From positions 1 through 64,000 of the forward strand of contig JAEQBH010003948.1 of NCBI GenBank assembly GCA_016808115.1: a stretch of DNA of 64,000 nt, read 5' to 3'. Origin of the DNA: Tetrastigma voinierianum. Lineage: Eukaryota; Streptophyta; Magnoliopsida; Vitales; Vitaceae. The number at the start of each line of letters is the position of its first letter. Position 1 is the first letter of the stretch. The position numbers were made by a program, and so were the translations under genes. Positions 11,690 through 24,242 of the stretch are shown piece after piece. The notes beneath the pieces are model-generated. The model saw only the letters and a list, made by a program, of their open reading frames with translations. It searched no databases and had not been told where the DNA came from.

Positions 11690-12290
11690 TAATTGTCTAT
11701 ACTTGAGGGACTTGAAGTCATCTTTATAAAAACTTGTTCCATAGTTTTAACGTTTATTCATGACTTTTATAGGTGGTGTCGACTTTTGAACAGCAAACAG
11801 CTTAAATAATTGCCCCTCATTAACCCGTTTTAAAGTTTTTGTTGACTTGAAATCATCTTAAAATAAAGCTTGCCCCATATTAGCACTTTCATTCATGACT
11901 TTGATAGGTGGGTGTCAACTTTGAATAACAAAAATGACTTAAATAATTACCCCCCTACGTAACCCATTTCAAAGTTTTTGTTGATTTGAAATCATCTTAA
12001 AAATAAAGCTTACCCCGTATTAGCACTTTCATTCATGGCTTTGATAGGTAGTGTCGATTTCATATAACTCATTTTAAAGTCTTTGCCAAATGACTTACAA
12101 AAAAGTCTTAAAAGGCTTGACATGTAGTTTCGGATCATTCATGACTTTGATAGGTGGTGTCAAAAGTCTTAAAGAGAAGCTTTCATATAGTTTAGTTTCA
12201 CACGCATTCATAACTTTGCTAGGTGGTGTCCAGCTTCATGCTTGACCCATTTTAAAGTCTTTGTCTAATTAGAAACCTTCTTAGGTTTCT
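11690..12290. repeat. diverged tandem repeat, ~130-140 bp unit
   Basis: Four to five units share TTCATGACTTTGATAGGTGG, CCATTTTAAAGTCTTTG and TTGAAATCATCTTAAAA. Landmarks recur near 11760, 11895, 12033, 12137 and 12213. Two isolated relatives lie in the flank at 8461 and 8655. Non-coding. Confidence 0.7.
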
Positions 12291-12299
12291 TTCAAAGAG

Positions 12300-13734
12300 T
12301 AAGGCCCCGTTTAGTTCACGAAATTTTTTTAACTCTATCCAAAATTCAGAATATGAAAATTTTCAATGTATTTTAATCTTTAGTTTTCATTTTCAGAAAA
12401 TACGTTTTGTACTTGAATTTGGTTGAAAATAAAGAATAAGAAAATTCGTTTTGTAAAACCATTTTCTTGAAAATGAAGTTAATGAAAACAATGAAAATGT
12501 GTTTAAAATGCAGGTTACTATTCACAATCCGTGTTTTCGTGAGCCTGATGAGAAGAAAATCGAAGTGGAAGACGAAAGAGGAAGAAAAGAAGAAAATAGT
12601 CACAATCCCGTGTTTTCGATTTAATTTGAAAACAAGAAAAACAGCACAGAACAGTTTTCTAATTCATATATAAAATGTTGAAAATAATGAATTCATTTTC
12701 TTTGTTTTCAAAATTTGTTTTGTTTGATTCTCATAACTAAACGTGTTTTCCTTGTTTTCGAAAAGTTTGAATCTAGAGAAAACGAGAAAATTTTACTGCC
12801 CCTTACTAAAACGAGGGCTGGGATCAGGATTTGGTTCCTATTTTAGAAAACTATTCTTAAAAACTATTTTTAAAAACACAAAACTAAAAATTATTCTTAT
12901 TATCTGAATTTATTTGTTTTCTATACCTCTTTGTTTTCAAAAATTGAAATCAAATATATTCTCCTTTGTTTTCTTTTTCTTATTGTTTTTTAGAATGAAA
13001 GCAGTTTTAAAAACATGAATCAGAAACATGCCTAAGTGATTGAATCCTTGTTTGATACCATTTTAAATTATAAATTCTTTTGAAAAGTTGAAACTTGGTT
13101 TATAATGTATGAGTACCATACTACTAATTAACACTAACTTCTTCACGTAAACACGATCAAACTACATAAGGCCATGGCGAACAACGAAAATTAATCCTTT
13201 TGAAACACGATCAATTAGGGAAACGAATATGCAAATCGAGAATAAAATGAACTAAATAACTACTCAGTAGGACCTAGGCGATGACTACAGTATTTGCACC
13301 TACAAAATACTTGCAGATCTCTAGATATCTTATTTTCCATTTTTTATACCAAGCTATTGCCCAAATTAATTGAAAATAGTTTTTTTTTAATAATTTATTT
13401 GAAGTTACTAAGGCAATTCATTTAAAATAAATATGTAAAATCAAAATTGTTACACAGAAATGATAGAATTAGAATGATACCATTGTACTCTATATAAGTA
13501 GACTTCTTTTTTTTTGTAGACTTAATTTTATTATATTTTTATTTTACTTGTAATAGCTTTTATTATTTCAAACATTTAGTAGCTTTTCCCAAGAATTGAG
13601 TTGTGAAAACTATTTGGAAACATCATCGACCGGACAGGTGGTTAAAATGTGGTCCTTGAATTGCCATTTGACTGAATGGGAGCGAGCAACAAGCGAGATT
13701 ATGAGTGAAGCTTCATTAAAGAAAAAAACTAATT
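12300..13734. other. AT-rich intergenic DNA with a possible MITE at its left
   Basis: CCCCGTTTAGTTCACGAA at 12305 and its imperfect inverse near 12730-12745 (CATAACTAAACGTG) could be worn terminal inverted repeats of a MITE, but no target duplication was seen. The remainder to 13730 is T/A-rich with repeated GTTTTCAAAA-like phrases. No gene is recognised. Confidence 0.35.
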
Positions 13735-13885
13735 ATGTTTACTAAGAAATATTGATTGATATAGAACTTTAACCTCAAAATTGAATTTATTAGGAAGAAA
13801 TTAGAAAATTCGAGAGGAGAAAACTACAGGAAGGAGGTAAGACATGAGATAGGGTTAGGCTTCACAACATTTTGGATATAGCATA
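13735..13885 (-). pseudogene. CPSF73-I 3'-terminal stub
   Basis: The run AAGAAATATTGATTGATATAG, the phrase ACTTTAACCTCAAAATT and an AVKPIPIS-like end (read as NVVKPNPIS on the minus strand at about 13870-13845) match the 3' ends of copies B (14165-14280) and C (18900-19025). Nothing of the gene body follows. The next 15 bases cross a breakpoint into the copy B flank. Confidence 0.65.
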
Positions 13886-14250
13886 AGCATGGCTTGATAG
13901 AACCATGACCTAGGAAAAAAATTTATTGTTCACATGCTTCACTAATAAAACATTCGGAGTTATGCATAGATAATCATAATTTAAGGAATAACTCATTTCA
14001 ACAATATAATGCATTTGTGGCTCGTATCGAAGAGAAGGAAATCTCTTGGCGTTACCACGTATAAGGTCTGAGAAAGAAAAAAGTTGATGTATGTAATCCA
14101 GCTTGGAACTGAGGTAGATCAATGTTGAATATTTTCCTAAACTAAGCAAGCTAATTCAACTGACTAAAGTATCTTGATTGATATAGAACTTTAACCTCAA
14201 AATTCAGAATTAATCGGGAAAGTCGAATCTGAGGAAAACCTGAGGAAGGA

Positions 14251-17200
14251 GCTAGAACCTGAAATGGGGATTGGCTTCCACGGCATTTGGATCCGCTGAA
14301 TCTTACTCTCACCCTTTCCTTAAGGCCTTAGCCGGCTCTCGACATTCCCTCTTGTTTATCAGTGCGCATTTCCATCACACACTTATAACGATTTCCCGTT
14401 TCTCTCAAACTTCACATCTCAGCGGGAAGCGAAAGTGCATGGACGGCCTTACTACGCTTTCTTATTTTTGTTTCTTGATTTTGTGGCCCTCTTCGATTCA
14501 ACAAATACCTTGGGGATCTCACGATGTTTTAAAACCGAACCCTGACGAGTCGGAAACCATGTATCGCTAATAGGATCGATCTCAGTCTGATAGTATGCTT
14601 CTCGACTCATACTTCCTTTGTCGGTAGTTCATGGACCACGAAAATTTGGACCTCGGATTCTTCATGCGGCAATGACTCCACATATCGATACTCTGTGACT
14701 GTGCTCCAGTACACGAAAACGATTGTAAGCAAAAGTAATCCTATGGGAGATATTTTTACGTGGATGGCTGTGAGAAGACATGGAATCATCGGGGTACCAT
14801 TATCGATAAGTGAGCGTTTTCTTTACCGATGGCCGTGACAGTTTTCAGAGCTTAGAGGGGGTCTTTTGATGACCTCTTTAAGAGTTGAAATACATCTCAA
14901 GCGCCGGTTCTTTGGGAAATAATTTTGGTGTTCTTTACATCGGCAAACTAGAGTAATAAGATTACACATTTAAGTAGAAAGATATGTAGTGGACTGCATG
15001 TTGAGGGAAAGACGATAATACCGTTCATTAGAGTAACTTCCTTGGGTTCGTGATGATGGTTTTTGTCAGCATACGACATTCCCGGGTATAACACATGCAT
15101 TTCTTATCGAGCACCATATTTCAAATAGTTGTCTTGACGATCCACTCACGAAGACCACTTTCGGACTCATGTCGCCCAGCGATGGACCTACATCGTTAAA
15201 ATTCTCAATGCACTTGAAAGCGGATGTGTTGATGTATGTCACAGTAAACGGCCATTGCACCTTTTGCAAGGGGAAGCATAATATATGGGGATGTAATGGA
15301 GCTGGGATGGTTAGACCAATACTCATTAAGGCACGCCTAGCATAAATGGAGTTAGAACGACCCCTTGAAATGGTTGAGTGGATGACATCTATGAAGCACT
15401 TTTCTCGTATTTCGGTGATGGAGTTGTACACCATAAGTGGATTCAATTATGCAAATATCGGGGAGAAGCGTGGGATCTCGGTGGGGCCAATGTGATCTTC
15501 TTGAGAATAGTCTCCGAGTGTAAATTACTCGAACCTTGCGTGATATCGACCATAAACATCGCGACCCGAGGACGTGCCAATTTAGTGTAACACGAAATCG
15601 TGCCACCATTTACTTCCAAAGTCGATGAAATCAATAACGATGAATATGGATTTAATTATAGTTATAGGGCAGTAAATGAGATAATAAAATTCATGACATA
15701 TCGAAGTCGATTGTTGTAAATGTTGAACGATGCGATAGATCGGGATTATATGTCTGACCGATATTTTGGCATATGAAATACACACACCATATTGCTTTTT
15801 TTTTTGAACAAGTTTTATATTTTATTAGATTGGTGTTATGTAACATGTTTTGAAACTATAGTGAGCAAATAACATAATCTTTGTGGTGGAGCACGAAAAA
15901 GATCAAATATTGAAATTATGATCAAATTAAATCTTAATAGACTAATTCTTGCTATATTAGTATTATTTGCCGAAACCTCCTATATTTGAAGACCAAAACC
16001 CGATTAATCTCACGAGGTGAAGAACAAATTCCACGAGATGAGAAGATCTAAAAACGATAATGCCTCGGGTAGAATCTATGATTCGGTAGAATGTCTATGG
16101 TAGAAAGATTTAAGTTTAAGAATGAGGTAGTAGAATATTTTAACGAGTATTAATTTGAGATAAAGTTTTGAGATAGAACATTATAATAGCGCAAATTTAA
16201 ATAAACGGATCTAAGCTAATCTGTGATACATGAAAAAAAAGGACCATTTCGAGGCCTTGAAAAGGAAATGTGAAGGATGAAATCAAGCGGCTCGATATAG
16301 TGGTCTGTTCATTTTGTTCCAAATCAATTTTCCATGGAATAAGGTACTCATTGAAACTTTAAAGATAACATTATTAGAATTTAGAACCAGAAAATAAAAG
16401 ATTAAAAGACCAATCTAAGTCCCTTCTGACCAATCAAGGAAAGCGGATGCATTTAGATTAGCTTGAAATGGGTTATGATTGTTGAGGGAAGTGGGAAACT
16501 CTTGCTAAGTGCAAAGGAAGATAAAACATATTAAAACAAAAAATCAAACCCCTCTTAATTTTATCATGGAAGCAGAAAATGTCTTCATTAAAAATGTACA
16601 ACATATTCATTGAAACTTTTTTTTTCATAATGGACAAACAGTGTGAGTAGCCTTTGTTACAAATTGTCAATAAGCGCACTTTAGATATGGTCTAATGAAC
16701 AGTTAAATATTTTAAACTTAATTTATAGGCAAAATGTCGCATAAATTTTAATTAAATAAGTGGCAGGCCTTCTCCGGGGAAATATGGAAGGGATGCGGCG
16801 TGATCAGTAAGAAAATTTGCCACGAGGAAATCTGACACATTACGGTGCGGTAAAGTGGAAGCACATCTAAAGAATAGAGGCAATTTTATATGAAAGTAGA
16901 GTTGATAACAGAGGCGAAGATGAAAGTTCTAAAAGTTTCAAGATTGAAAAAGTTCATTGTAAAGACAGGACATGCATGATCTTGAATGAAATGATGGGTT
17001 AAGGCATATGTTGCTGCATACCACGACAAAGAACCTTTTCGAGAGATAAGTATGTGATTATAAACCCCGTTCACGGAGAAGAAAACAATGCTGATGAAAG
17101 CAATGGGAACTTGATATAATCAAAGAGGTGAACGATTGGGGCTTCTCGAAGGAATCTTAAGCGAGATAGATTTGATTATTGTGGCCTCTTGGGCTCCTGA

Positions 17201-18466
17201 TGCAGTACAGTCTTCGAGTGTGTGTATGGACACTTTATACGAGAGATCCTGAAGCAGGCTTCTCGAAGATTTATTTGATAGATTTGGGTGTGTAGCCTCT
17301 TAGGCTCAGTACGAAAGTGCATGTTCAGGGTGTATTAATATGGACCTTTATACGGAGATCTCTGAAAGGGGTTAGTCCATTAACTGCATCCCCACTGAAG
17401 ACCGAAAAGGAACCTCCTAATCATGAATGGTCTTTTCATAGGTGATCCTCGAAATCCGACTCTGAGAATACTCTTATTACAATGCTTATGATGGTGAATA
17501 ACTAACTAGTGATGTGCTTTCAAGCTAGTTTCAGAGCATTCATAGGCATGCGATCGGAATTCGAATGGAGGAAAAGTTGGCTCAGAAAATCTACTTTCGA
17601 AGCACAAGATCTCAGACGGAATTTGGAAACCGGAGTGATAGATTTCAACTATAGGAAGCTATTTCATATGAAGAGAGGAATTTCGAAAGAGTTTATTCCT
17701 TGAGAAAAGAAATGTGGAATTTAATGGAAGAAACCATTGAAGCGAGAGCTATTGAGAAGATGTATAAAATTTTAGTGTTATATGTAGTTTCATTCCCATA
17801 AGATATATCTATTGAGTGCTCTAATAGCCTGAAGATATTGATAAGAGAAGATCTTGATAAAAAAAGATATTGATAAGAGAATACGGATGAATATTTGCCA
17901 ATAGCTTTGCTTAATGGTTGTTTTTGGTCATTTTCTCAGTGAATAATTCGAGGAACAATTCATTCCATTGTTTCAAAAAAAAAATTACGAGAAAAATGAC
18001 CATACTGGATTACAATATCAAGAAACAATAATGATATTCTCTAAACTTCATTTCTCGGTCGATTACTAAGTTATAAAAACAAATAACATTACAATATTCA
18101 ACGAGGAAAAAGAACATCTTGTGTCACGAAAAGGACATCAATGGTTGAAGGATCAAATCATCAAAGTATGGCAACTGACCATACTGAAGTATGATGGATG
18201 AATTCCCACGGTCAATATCACCATAGAACATGAACAAAACGAAACAAACAAATTAAAAACCAAATATTTGAAAATGGAAGTAAAAAACTAGCAACGAAAT
18301 AAAAGCACAATGCATTATGGTATACCAATATAGTTTCCTTTATAGGACATGTAGACACGGGAGCTTGTTACTTCAATTCAATCTGGGGTAATAATCGGTT
18401 GGTCTCCTTACTTTCTTGTGCCCAATTATCGATCTTTTCAAAGATTGTGGTGGCCTGTTGACTCAT
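14251..18466 (-). pseudogene. CPSF73-I copy B, full span but promoterless
   Basis: Start region ATG at 18466-18464 followed by ATTI..K..DN and a decayed GDQ-IITP, then VYMSYKG (about 18360). Next come IHPSY...PYFDD (about 18200-18130), the zinc motif exon read THHFIQDHA (about 17000-16905; family THFHLDHA), ICNKGY (16690-16560; family THATKAIYK), and EVNG...CYT..VAMFMVDI (15634-15545). These are followed by ICIIESTYGVQLH with a VIHS run (15480-15360), NDVGPS (about 15190), NACVIPG (about 15090), and KPIPIS at the C-terminus (about 14265). Length and exon order fit a complete plant CPSF73-I of roughly 690 residues. The active-site histidines are shifted by indels. Its 5' leader is cut at about 18810, where the copy C 3' flank begins, so it has no visible promoter. 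Frameshifts may partly be sequence error. Confidence 0.85.
17125..17360. repeat. two tandem ~100-bp repeats in a CPSF73-I intron
   Basis: GGCTTCTCGAAGG, TAGATTTGATTATTGT, TCTTGGGCTC and GTGTGTATGGACACTTTATAC occur twice in a row between the exons holding FDEIDP and the zinc motif. Copy C has the same doubling (21985-22205). Copies 1 and D have a single unit. Confidence 0.7.
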
Positions 18467-18810
18467 TCTTATTAGAACAATGCTCCAAGCCTTGATTAAC
18501 ACCTAAAAAAAGATTTAAAATAATCACCTTCATCATAAAATAATACCCAAAAACAAATACATTCGACGAGACATTTTGTCATGGCAACTCCGATTATTTC
18601 GGTGATTATCTAAGCCTTGGAAAAATAAAATTTTTGACTTCCGGCAAAATGAATGCATGTGAGTTGAAATTTACATTTCGTGAGAAAATCTTCACTCGAA
18701 ATGACCTAGCTCCGGAGTGAAGCTTAAAGTCAAAATCATTGAGAGAAGCACGGTTTGTTTCACGAAAATTCAGAACTAATCAAACCATGACAACTTTACA
18801 TCACAAGGGG
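18467..18810 (-). promoter_or_regulatory. truncated 5' leader intron of CPSF73-I copy B
   Basis: Colinear with 23170-23600 upstream of copy C (CGAGACATTTTGTCA, GGTGATTATCTAAGC, CTTCACTCGAAATGACCTAG). A deletion removes what corresponds to about 23490-23590, and the match ends in ACAACTTTACATCACA. The pyrimidine-rich leader seen in copy C at 23600-23850 is absent. Confidence 0.6.
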
Positions 18811-18992
18811 ATGTGATCAATGTTGAAGTATGTATGTGATCCCGACTTGGAATTGGGGTAGATCGATGTTGAATATTTTCCTAAACTAAGAAAGTAATTA
18901 CAACGACTAAGAAATATTGATTGATATAGAATTTTAACCTCAAAATTCAAATTATTCGGAAAGTCGAAATATAGAGAAAACTACGAGGGAAG

Positions 18993-21900
18993 GAGCTGAA
19001 CACGGATAAGAGTTGGCTTCACGGCATTTAGATCAGCATGATGTTCTCTGTGCCCAGTACCGTTTCATCTGTTATTTCACTGCTATGGAATATCTATTCA
19101 TACCTCCCTTGATTTCCATTCTAAACTCAAATCTGACGGAGAAACAAGAGGGTGCATGGATAACCTTTTACCTTTCTTGTTTTCTTCCTCGGTTTTGTGG
19201 CCTCTTAAGTTGACTACTACCTTGGGGATCTACGGTGATGTTTAAAACCGAGCCACAACAAAGTCGAGAACCATGTCATTTAATAGGATCAGATCTCGGT
19301 CTGATGAAATATGCTTCTCTAACTCCTTCCTTGTCGATAGTTCATGGACACGAAAATTGGACCCTCAGTTCTTCATCTTGTGACACCACACTCTTAAATA
19401 TCTTGCCGACATGCTTCAATACGAAAGGCACCACTTTGTAGCGATAGTAATCCTCACAGGAGATATTCTTTGTGGATAAACTGCGAGAAGGCGTGGAAGT
19501 CATCGGTGCCATTATCGATAAGTAAGGCAGCTTTCTTTACGATGTACGTGGCGGTTTCATAGAGCTTGGGGTGTTTTGACAAGCCTCCCAATGGTTTTGC
19601 CATTTTATCGAGTAGAAATACATCTCAATGCGTGAGTTCTTTGGGAAATAATTTTTGGTGTTGCGGTCGATAAGCCAAGTTGATAAGCCTGTTTGAGCTT
19701 CCCACGTCTCATTAGCCTCTCCATTTGGACAAGAATGATGTTAGGTGGCATATGAGCTCCTTCGGGAACATACTTATGCAGTGCAAAATGCGCATGGCTT
19801 GAAAGATATGTAGTGGACACAACGTATTTGAGGAAGCGATAAGACCATTCATTGATAACTTCGCCCAGGTTCATTGATGATGGTTTTGCCAGCGTTCCTT
19901 CCACGACATACCAGGTATAACACATGCATTTTCTTATCGAGCACCGTTTCAAATAGTTGTCTTGACAATCGCTCACGAAGACCATTGGTTCGCCATGCGC
20001 GCGATGGACTACATGGAATTAAAATTCTCAATGCTCTTCAAAGTAGATATGTGCTTGAAGTCAAAAGTTGAATTTGCAAAATTGATTGCGAGATCCTCTC
20101 ATTCGGCAAGGTTGATGTAATATGCAGTGACCATGCACCTTTTACGAGGGGAAGCATAATATATGGGTATGTTATGGGCTCAGGATGGTTAGACGATACT
20201 CGTCGAGAGTTAGAACCACGACCCCCTTGAAATGGTTGAGTGGATGACATACGTGAAGCGCTTTTCTCTCACATTAGAGGTTGATGGAGTTACCTGACAT
20301 AAGTGGATTCAATATACAAATATCGAGGGGCTACGGGGATCCTCGGCGGCACGAGATCAGATCTTCTTTGCGAGAATAGTCTCAGTGTAAAATTGCTCGA
20401 ACTCACCGTGATATCAACCATAACATGGCGGCTCCCGAGGACGTGCCCGGTTGTGTAACACCAAAATCGTATACATTTGCACTTTAAATGCAGGTGGAAA
20501 TGATAGCACGGAAGATTGATTTAATTATATTTCACGGGGAACATTAAATGAGATAATCAAATTAAGCAACACATCTAAAGTCAATTGTTGTAAATGTCGA
20601 ATGATCACTTATGTGAGTTATATGCAACCAATATTTTGGCATATGAGAAATACACACACCATATTCCTTTTTTTGAGAATAAGTTTTATATTTTATTAGA
20701 TTGGTGTTATGTAACATGTTTTGAGCTATATTCCATGACAATAACATAATCTTTGTGGTGGAGCACAGAAAAATCAATATTAAGTATGGTCGATTAAATC
20801 TTGTAGACTAATTCTTTAGCATATTAGTATTATTTGCCAAAACCTCACATGTTGAAAGAGCCAAACCCGATTAATCTCTAGAAGGTGAAGAACAAATTCC
20901 ACGAGATGAAGAAGATCCTAAAGCAGTGTACTTGCGCTCGGGTAGAATCTATGATTCGGGTAAGAATGTCTATGGTAGAAAGATTTAAGTTTAAGAATGA
21001 GTGAAGTAGATGTTTACCACGAGTATTAATTTGAATAAGGGCAGGGATAGAACATTAGAGAAAGCGCAAATTTAAATAAACGGATCTAATCTAATCAGTG
21101 TCTGAGAAGGATGAGAAATCAAAACAGCTCGATATAGTGATCTTGTTCAGCTGTTCCAAATCCAATTTTACATGGAATAAGGTGCTCATTGAAACTTTAA
21201 AGATAACATTGACCAAAAAATTTAGAACCCCGGAAAATAAAAAAGATTAAAGACCCAAATCCCAAGTCCCTTCTGACCAATCGGGGAAATAGATCATTTA
21301 GATTAACTTCAAAAATGGAGTTCGGACAATGAGAGGAGATTAAGGAAGCTATTTACTAATCTGCAAGGGAGAATGAAACGCCATCTGAGCAAATCAACTC
21401 ACCTCAATTTTATCCAGTAGGCGAAGAATGTCTTGTTCATGCAACATATCTTCAGCGAAACTTTGCTCACTTTCACATGTCCAAGCCAAAATAACATAGA
21501 TAGCCTTTGTTGCATGTGTAATAAAAACTCGCCCTTTGAATGTGGTCTAATGAACAAATTCAAATCTTTTAGCTTAATTTATAAGCAAAGTAATCGCATA
21601 AATTTTAATTAAATAAATGGCCGACCTTCTCTAGGAAATATGGAAGGGATGCAGCATGATCAGTGAAAATTGCCGCAATCTGACCTATTCTGATGATAAA
21701 GTGGAAAGCGAATCTAAAACGAGAAGCGATTTACATGAGAAAGTGAGTAGATAACCAAAGAGAGCGAAGATGAAAGTTCTAAAATGTTTAGGGTGTGAAA
21801 AGTTCATTGTGAACCAAGACATGAAAGATCTTGAGATAAATGATCATTAATAGCCTCATGTTGCTACATACCCTGGTTAAAACAGCTGCGAGAGATATGT

Positions 21901-23164
21901 ATGGGAATTAACAAACCCATTCAGAGAAAACAATCTTGAGGAAAGCGATAGGAACTTCCCAATATAATCGAAAGGTGAATGATTGGGGGCTTCTCGAAGG
22001 AATTTTAGCAGATGGATTTGATTAATGTAGCCTCTGGGGCTCCACAAATGCAATGCATGTTCGAGTGTGTATGGACATATCTGAGAGATGAAGGGGCTTC
22101 TCCAGAAGAGATTTCAGGTGATAGATTTGATTATTGTAACTCTCGGGCTCAATCTGAGTACATGTTCAAGTGTGTGTATGGACACTTTATGCAAAGATGC
22201 AAAGGGTGAGTCCGTTAGCACGCATCCCCACTAGAAGGCGGAAGAAAAGGAACCTCACAATCATGAATGGTCTTTTACATGGGGTGATCACTCGATCCAT
22301 TTCACAGAGAATACTCTTATTCTGATGCTTATGATGGTAGATAACTAACTAGTGATGTGCTTTCTTAGTTTCAAGAGCATTCATCGAATGCGTCGAGAAT
22401 TCAAATGGAAAAGTTGGCTCGAAAATCTTCTCGAGACGGGCCCAGGAAACCGGAGTGATAGATTTCAACTATAGGGAAGCTATTTCATATGAAGAGGAAT
22501 TTCAAGAGTTTATTCCTTGAGGAAAAAGAAATATTGGAAATTTTAATGAAGAAACCATTGAAGCGAGAGCCGTTTCAAAGATGGCATAAAATTTGGGTGT
22601 TATATGTAGTCTCATTCCCGTAAAGATATATACTTGATTGCTCCACAATAGCCTGAATGTGGTAAGAAGATACAGGATGAATATTTATATGCTTTAGCAA
22701 TAGTTGTTTTAGGTCATTTTCTTAGGGAGACCATTCGAGACAATTCATTTCCATTGTTTCAAAAAAAAAAAAATTGCGAAAAATGACCATACCTAGGATT
22801 ACAATATGAAAAACAATAATGATGATACTAAGCTTCATTTCTCAGGCTCAATGATTGAAGGATCAATCTCATCAAGTATAACTTAAGCGACCATGCACAG
22901 GCATCTTTGGATAATTCCACAGTCAAACTATCACCATAGAACATGAACAAAACGAAGTAAACAAATTAAAAACCAAATGTTGAAAATGGAAGTAAAACTA
23001 GCAACCAAAATAAAAGCACAATGCATTGAGTATACGATATGGTTTCCTTTATAGGACATGTAGACAGAGCAGCCCGCCGTTTCCGACTCCTAGAGGTAAT
23101 AATCAGTTGGTCTCCTTCTCTTGTTAGCAATTATCTGATCTTTTCAAAATAGTGGTAGCTACAT
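18993..23164 (-). pseudogene. CPSF73-I copy C, most complete copy
   Basis: CPSF73-I is the CPSF endonuclease for mRNA 3'-end formation. Start ATG at 23164-23162 leads to ATTILKRSDN, a LTREGDQLIITPLG-like exon and VYMSYKG (23164-23040). Then the IHPAY..YFDEID exon (about 22925-22855), a worn zinc motif exon (21860-21790), THATKAIY (about 21550-21415), and FWCYT.GHVLGAAM.MVDI (about 20480-20405). Next VREKRFT.VIHSTISRG (20275-20215), NIPIYYASP (about 20165-20140), QLFE and VVEGTLAK (about 19970-19890). Then HYIS..SHAHFA with MPPNIILV (19830-19735), a RLKQ and KIISQ stretch (19710-19640), VHELS (about 19345), SDPI.DMVS (about 19300-19265), EKVIHAL (about 19165) and AVKP at the end. Each exon has one or more frameshifts. 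It is the only copy with a full 5' leader and no transposon, so it is the best candidate for the functional gene if the indels are sequencing errors. Confidence 0.87.
21985..22205. repeat. two tandem ~100-bp repeats in the copy C intron
   Basis: Counterpart of 17125-17360. It gives the open frame at 22012-22209, whose two halves repeat (SPEEISGDRFDY after an INVASGAP-like start). The frame is intronic by position and not a gene. Confidence 0.65.
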
Positions 23165-23860
23165 TGAAGCCGTTCTTCAGCCGAAACGATACTCGAACCC
23201 GCTTAGATTCGCGCTAAAAAGATTTTAAAAAAAATAATGCAGCTTCATCATAAAATGCAAAGCAAATACATTCAGCGAGACACATTTTGTCACTTGGCGC
23301 TCGATTATTTTGGTGATTATCTAAGCTTTGGGAAAAATAAAATTTTGACTTTTCAGTAATATTTCTGTCTGGGTTGAAATTTATTCAGTGAAAATCTTCA
23401 CTCGAAATGACCTAGCTCGAATTGAGCTCAAAATTCAAATCCAACCGGAGAAGTTTGTTTCTGAGAAAAATCGGAACCAAAATTTAAATCTTCAAGCTCC
23501 GGCTCGTCCCTTTAGAAAAACAACATAAAAGCCTTGAAGATTGATTTCTTCATTTAGCTCTCTTCTCATAAAGCTCTCGCCCAATCAAAACACAACAACT
23601 TTACATACAGGGAGGAGGAAGAAAGAGAAAGAAACTCGAGACCGAACTATAAAGATCGTAGTATGGAAGCGATTACGAGGGCATTTCACACGGCGTGTCG
23701 AGACGAAAGAGAGGGGAAGAAAAAGCAAAGACTTGAACAAAAAAATCGTAGAAGCGAGGAGGTTCTGAGGCTTCACGAGTGTACGGTGATTGAATGACCT
23801 CAGAATCTGCAGAGGAAGAAAGTGAGCTAAAAACCCTAATTTCAGAATACACGAAAAAAA
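23165..23860 (-). promoter_or_regulatory. 5' leader and leader intron of CPSF73-I copy C
   Basis: Upstream of the start codon on the minus strand. Part of it (23170-23600) is shared with copy B. Beyond 23600 the minus strand becomes pyrimidine-rich (CTTTCTTCCTC, CCCCTCTCTTTCG, TTTCTCTTTC), and AAATTAGGGTTTTTAGCTC sits at about 23850-23832; both are common in plant 5' leaders. The open frame at 23585-23776 matches nothing recognised and probably lies in the untranslated leader. Transcription probably starts near 23850, inferred from composition only. Confidence 0.5.
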
Positions 23861-23891
23861 TTATTTTTAATTTAAAAAAAAATAAAATAAA

Positions 23892-23942
23892 TGACCACAG
23901 TGGAAGTCGATCCCACGACCTTATGATCTGAAGTCAGACATA
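23892..23942 (-). tRNA. tRNA-Trp-like 3' half (degenerate)
   Basis: The minus strand reads GTCTGACTTCAGATCATAAGG then TCGTGGGATCGACTTCC, resembling the anticodon and T arms of plant tRNA-Trp (family anticodon CCA, here TCA). The 5' half with the D arm is missing; AT-rich DNA follows. It is a pseudo-tRNA or SINE scrap, not a working tRNA. Confidence 0.4.
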
Positions 23943-24049
23943 TCATAAAAATAAGAATGAATGGTATTTTTTCTTTCACTTTTTTTCCTTTTATTTATTT
24001 TTCTTAACGCCCTTAAAATTGATAGAATCAAACATATCCTTAAAGCAAT

Positions 24050-24242
24050 GAATATGGTAGAAAATGGTGTATAAAATTAGACTCCTAAAAAATATATGGT
24101 GTTAATTTTTTTACAACTAAACACATTAATTATAATATAGTAAATTGTCTCCATTAGAACTCAAACTCAGACACCTACCCTTATGTCTTGTCTATTTAAA
24201 TATTGAACGCTCTATCATATGAGTTAGGCATGATGGGCTGTT
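24050..24242 (-). mobile_element. tRNA-derived SINE
   Basis: On the minus strand, TAACTCATATGATAGAGCG (pol III A-box-like) is followed 50 bp later by GTCTGAGTTTGAGTTC (B-box-like). The head near 24235 is followed by an AT-rich body ending about 24050. The spacing fits a tRNA-related SINE head. Family not identified. Confidence 0.55.

Noticed and set aside
12303..12822. MITE with GCCCCGTTTAGTT-like ends
   Set aside because: Terminal repeats are weak, two alternative right ends are possible, and no target duplication was found.
14271..14570. Plus-strand open frame of 99 residues
   Set aside because: It is the antisense of the CPSF73-I copy B C-terminal exons, whose minus-strand reading gives clear family matches.
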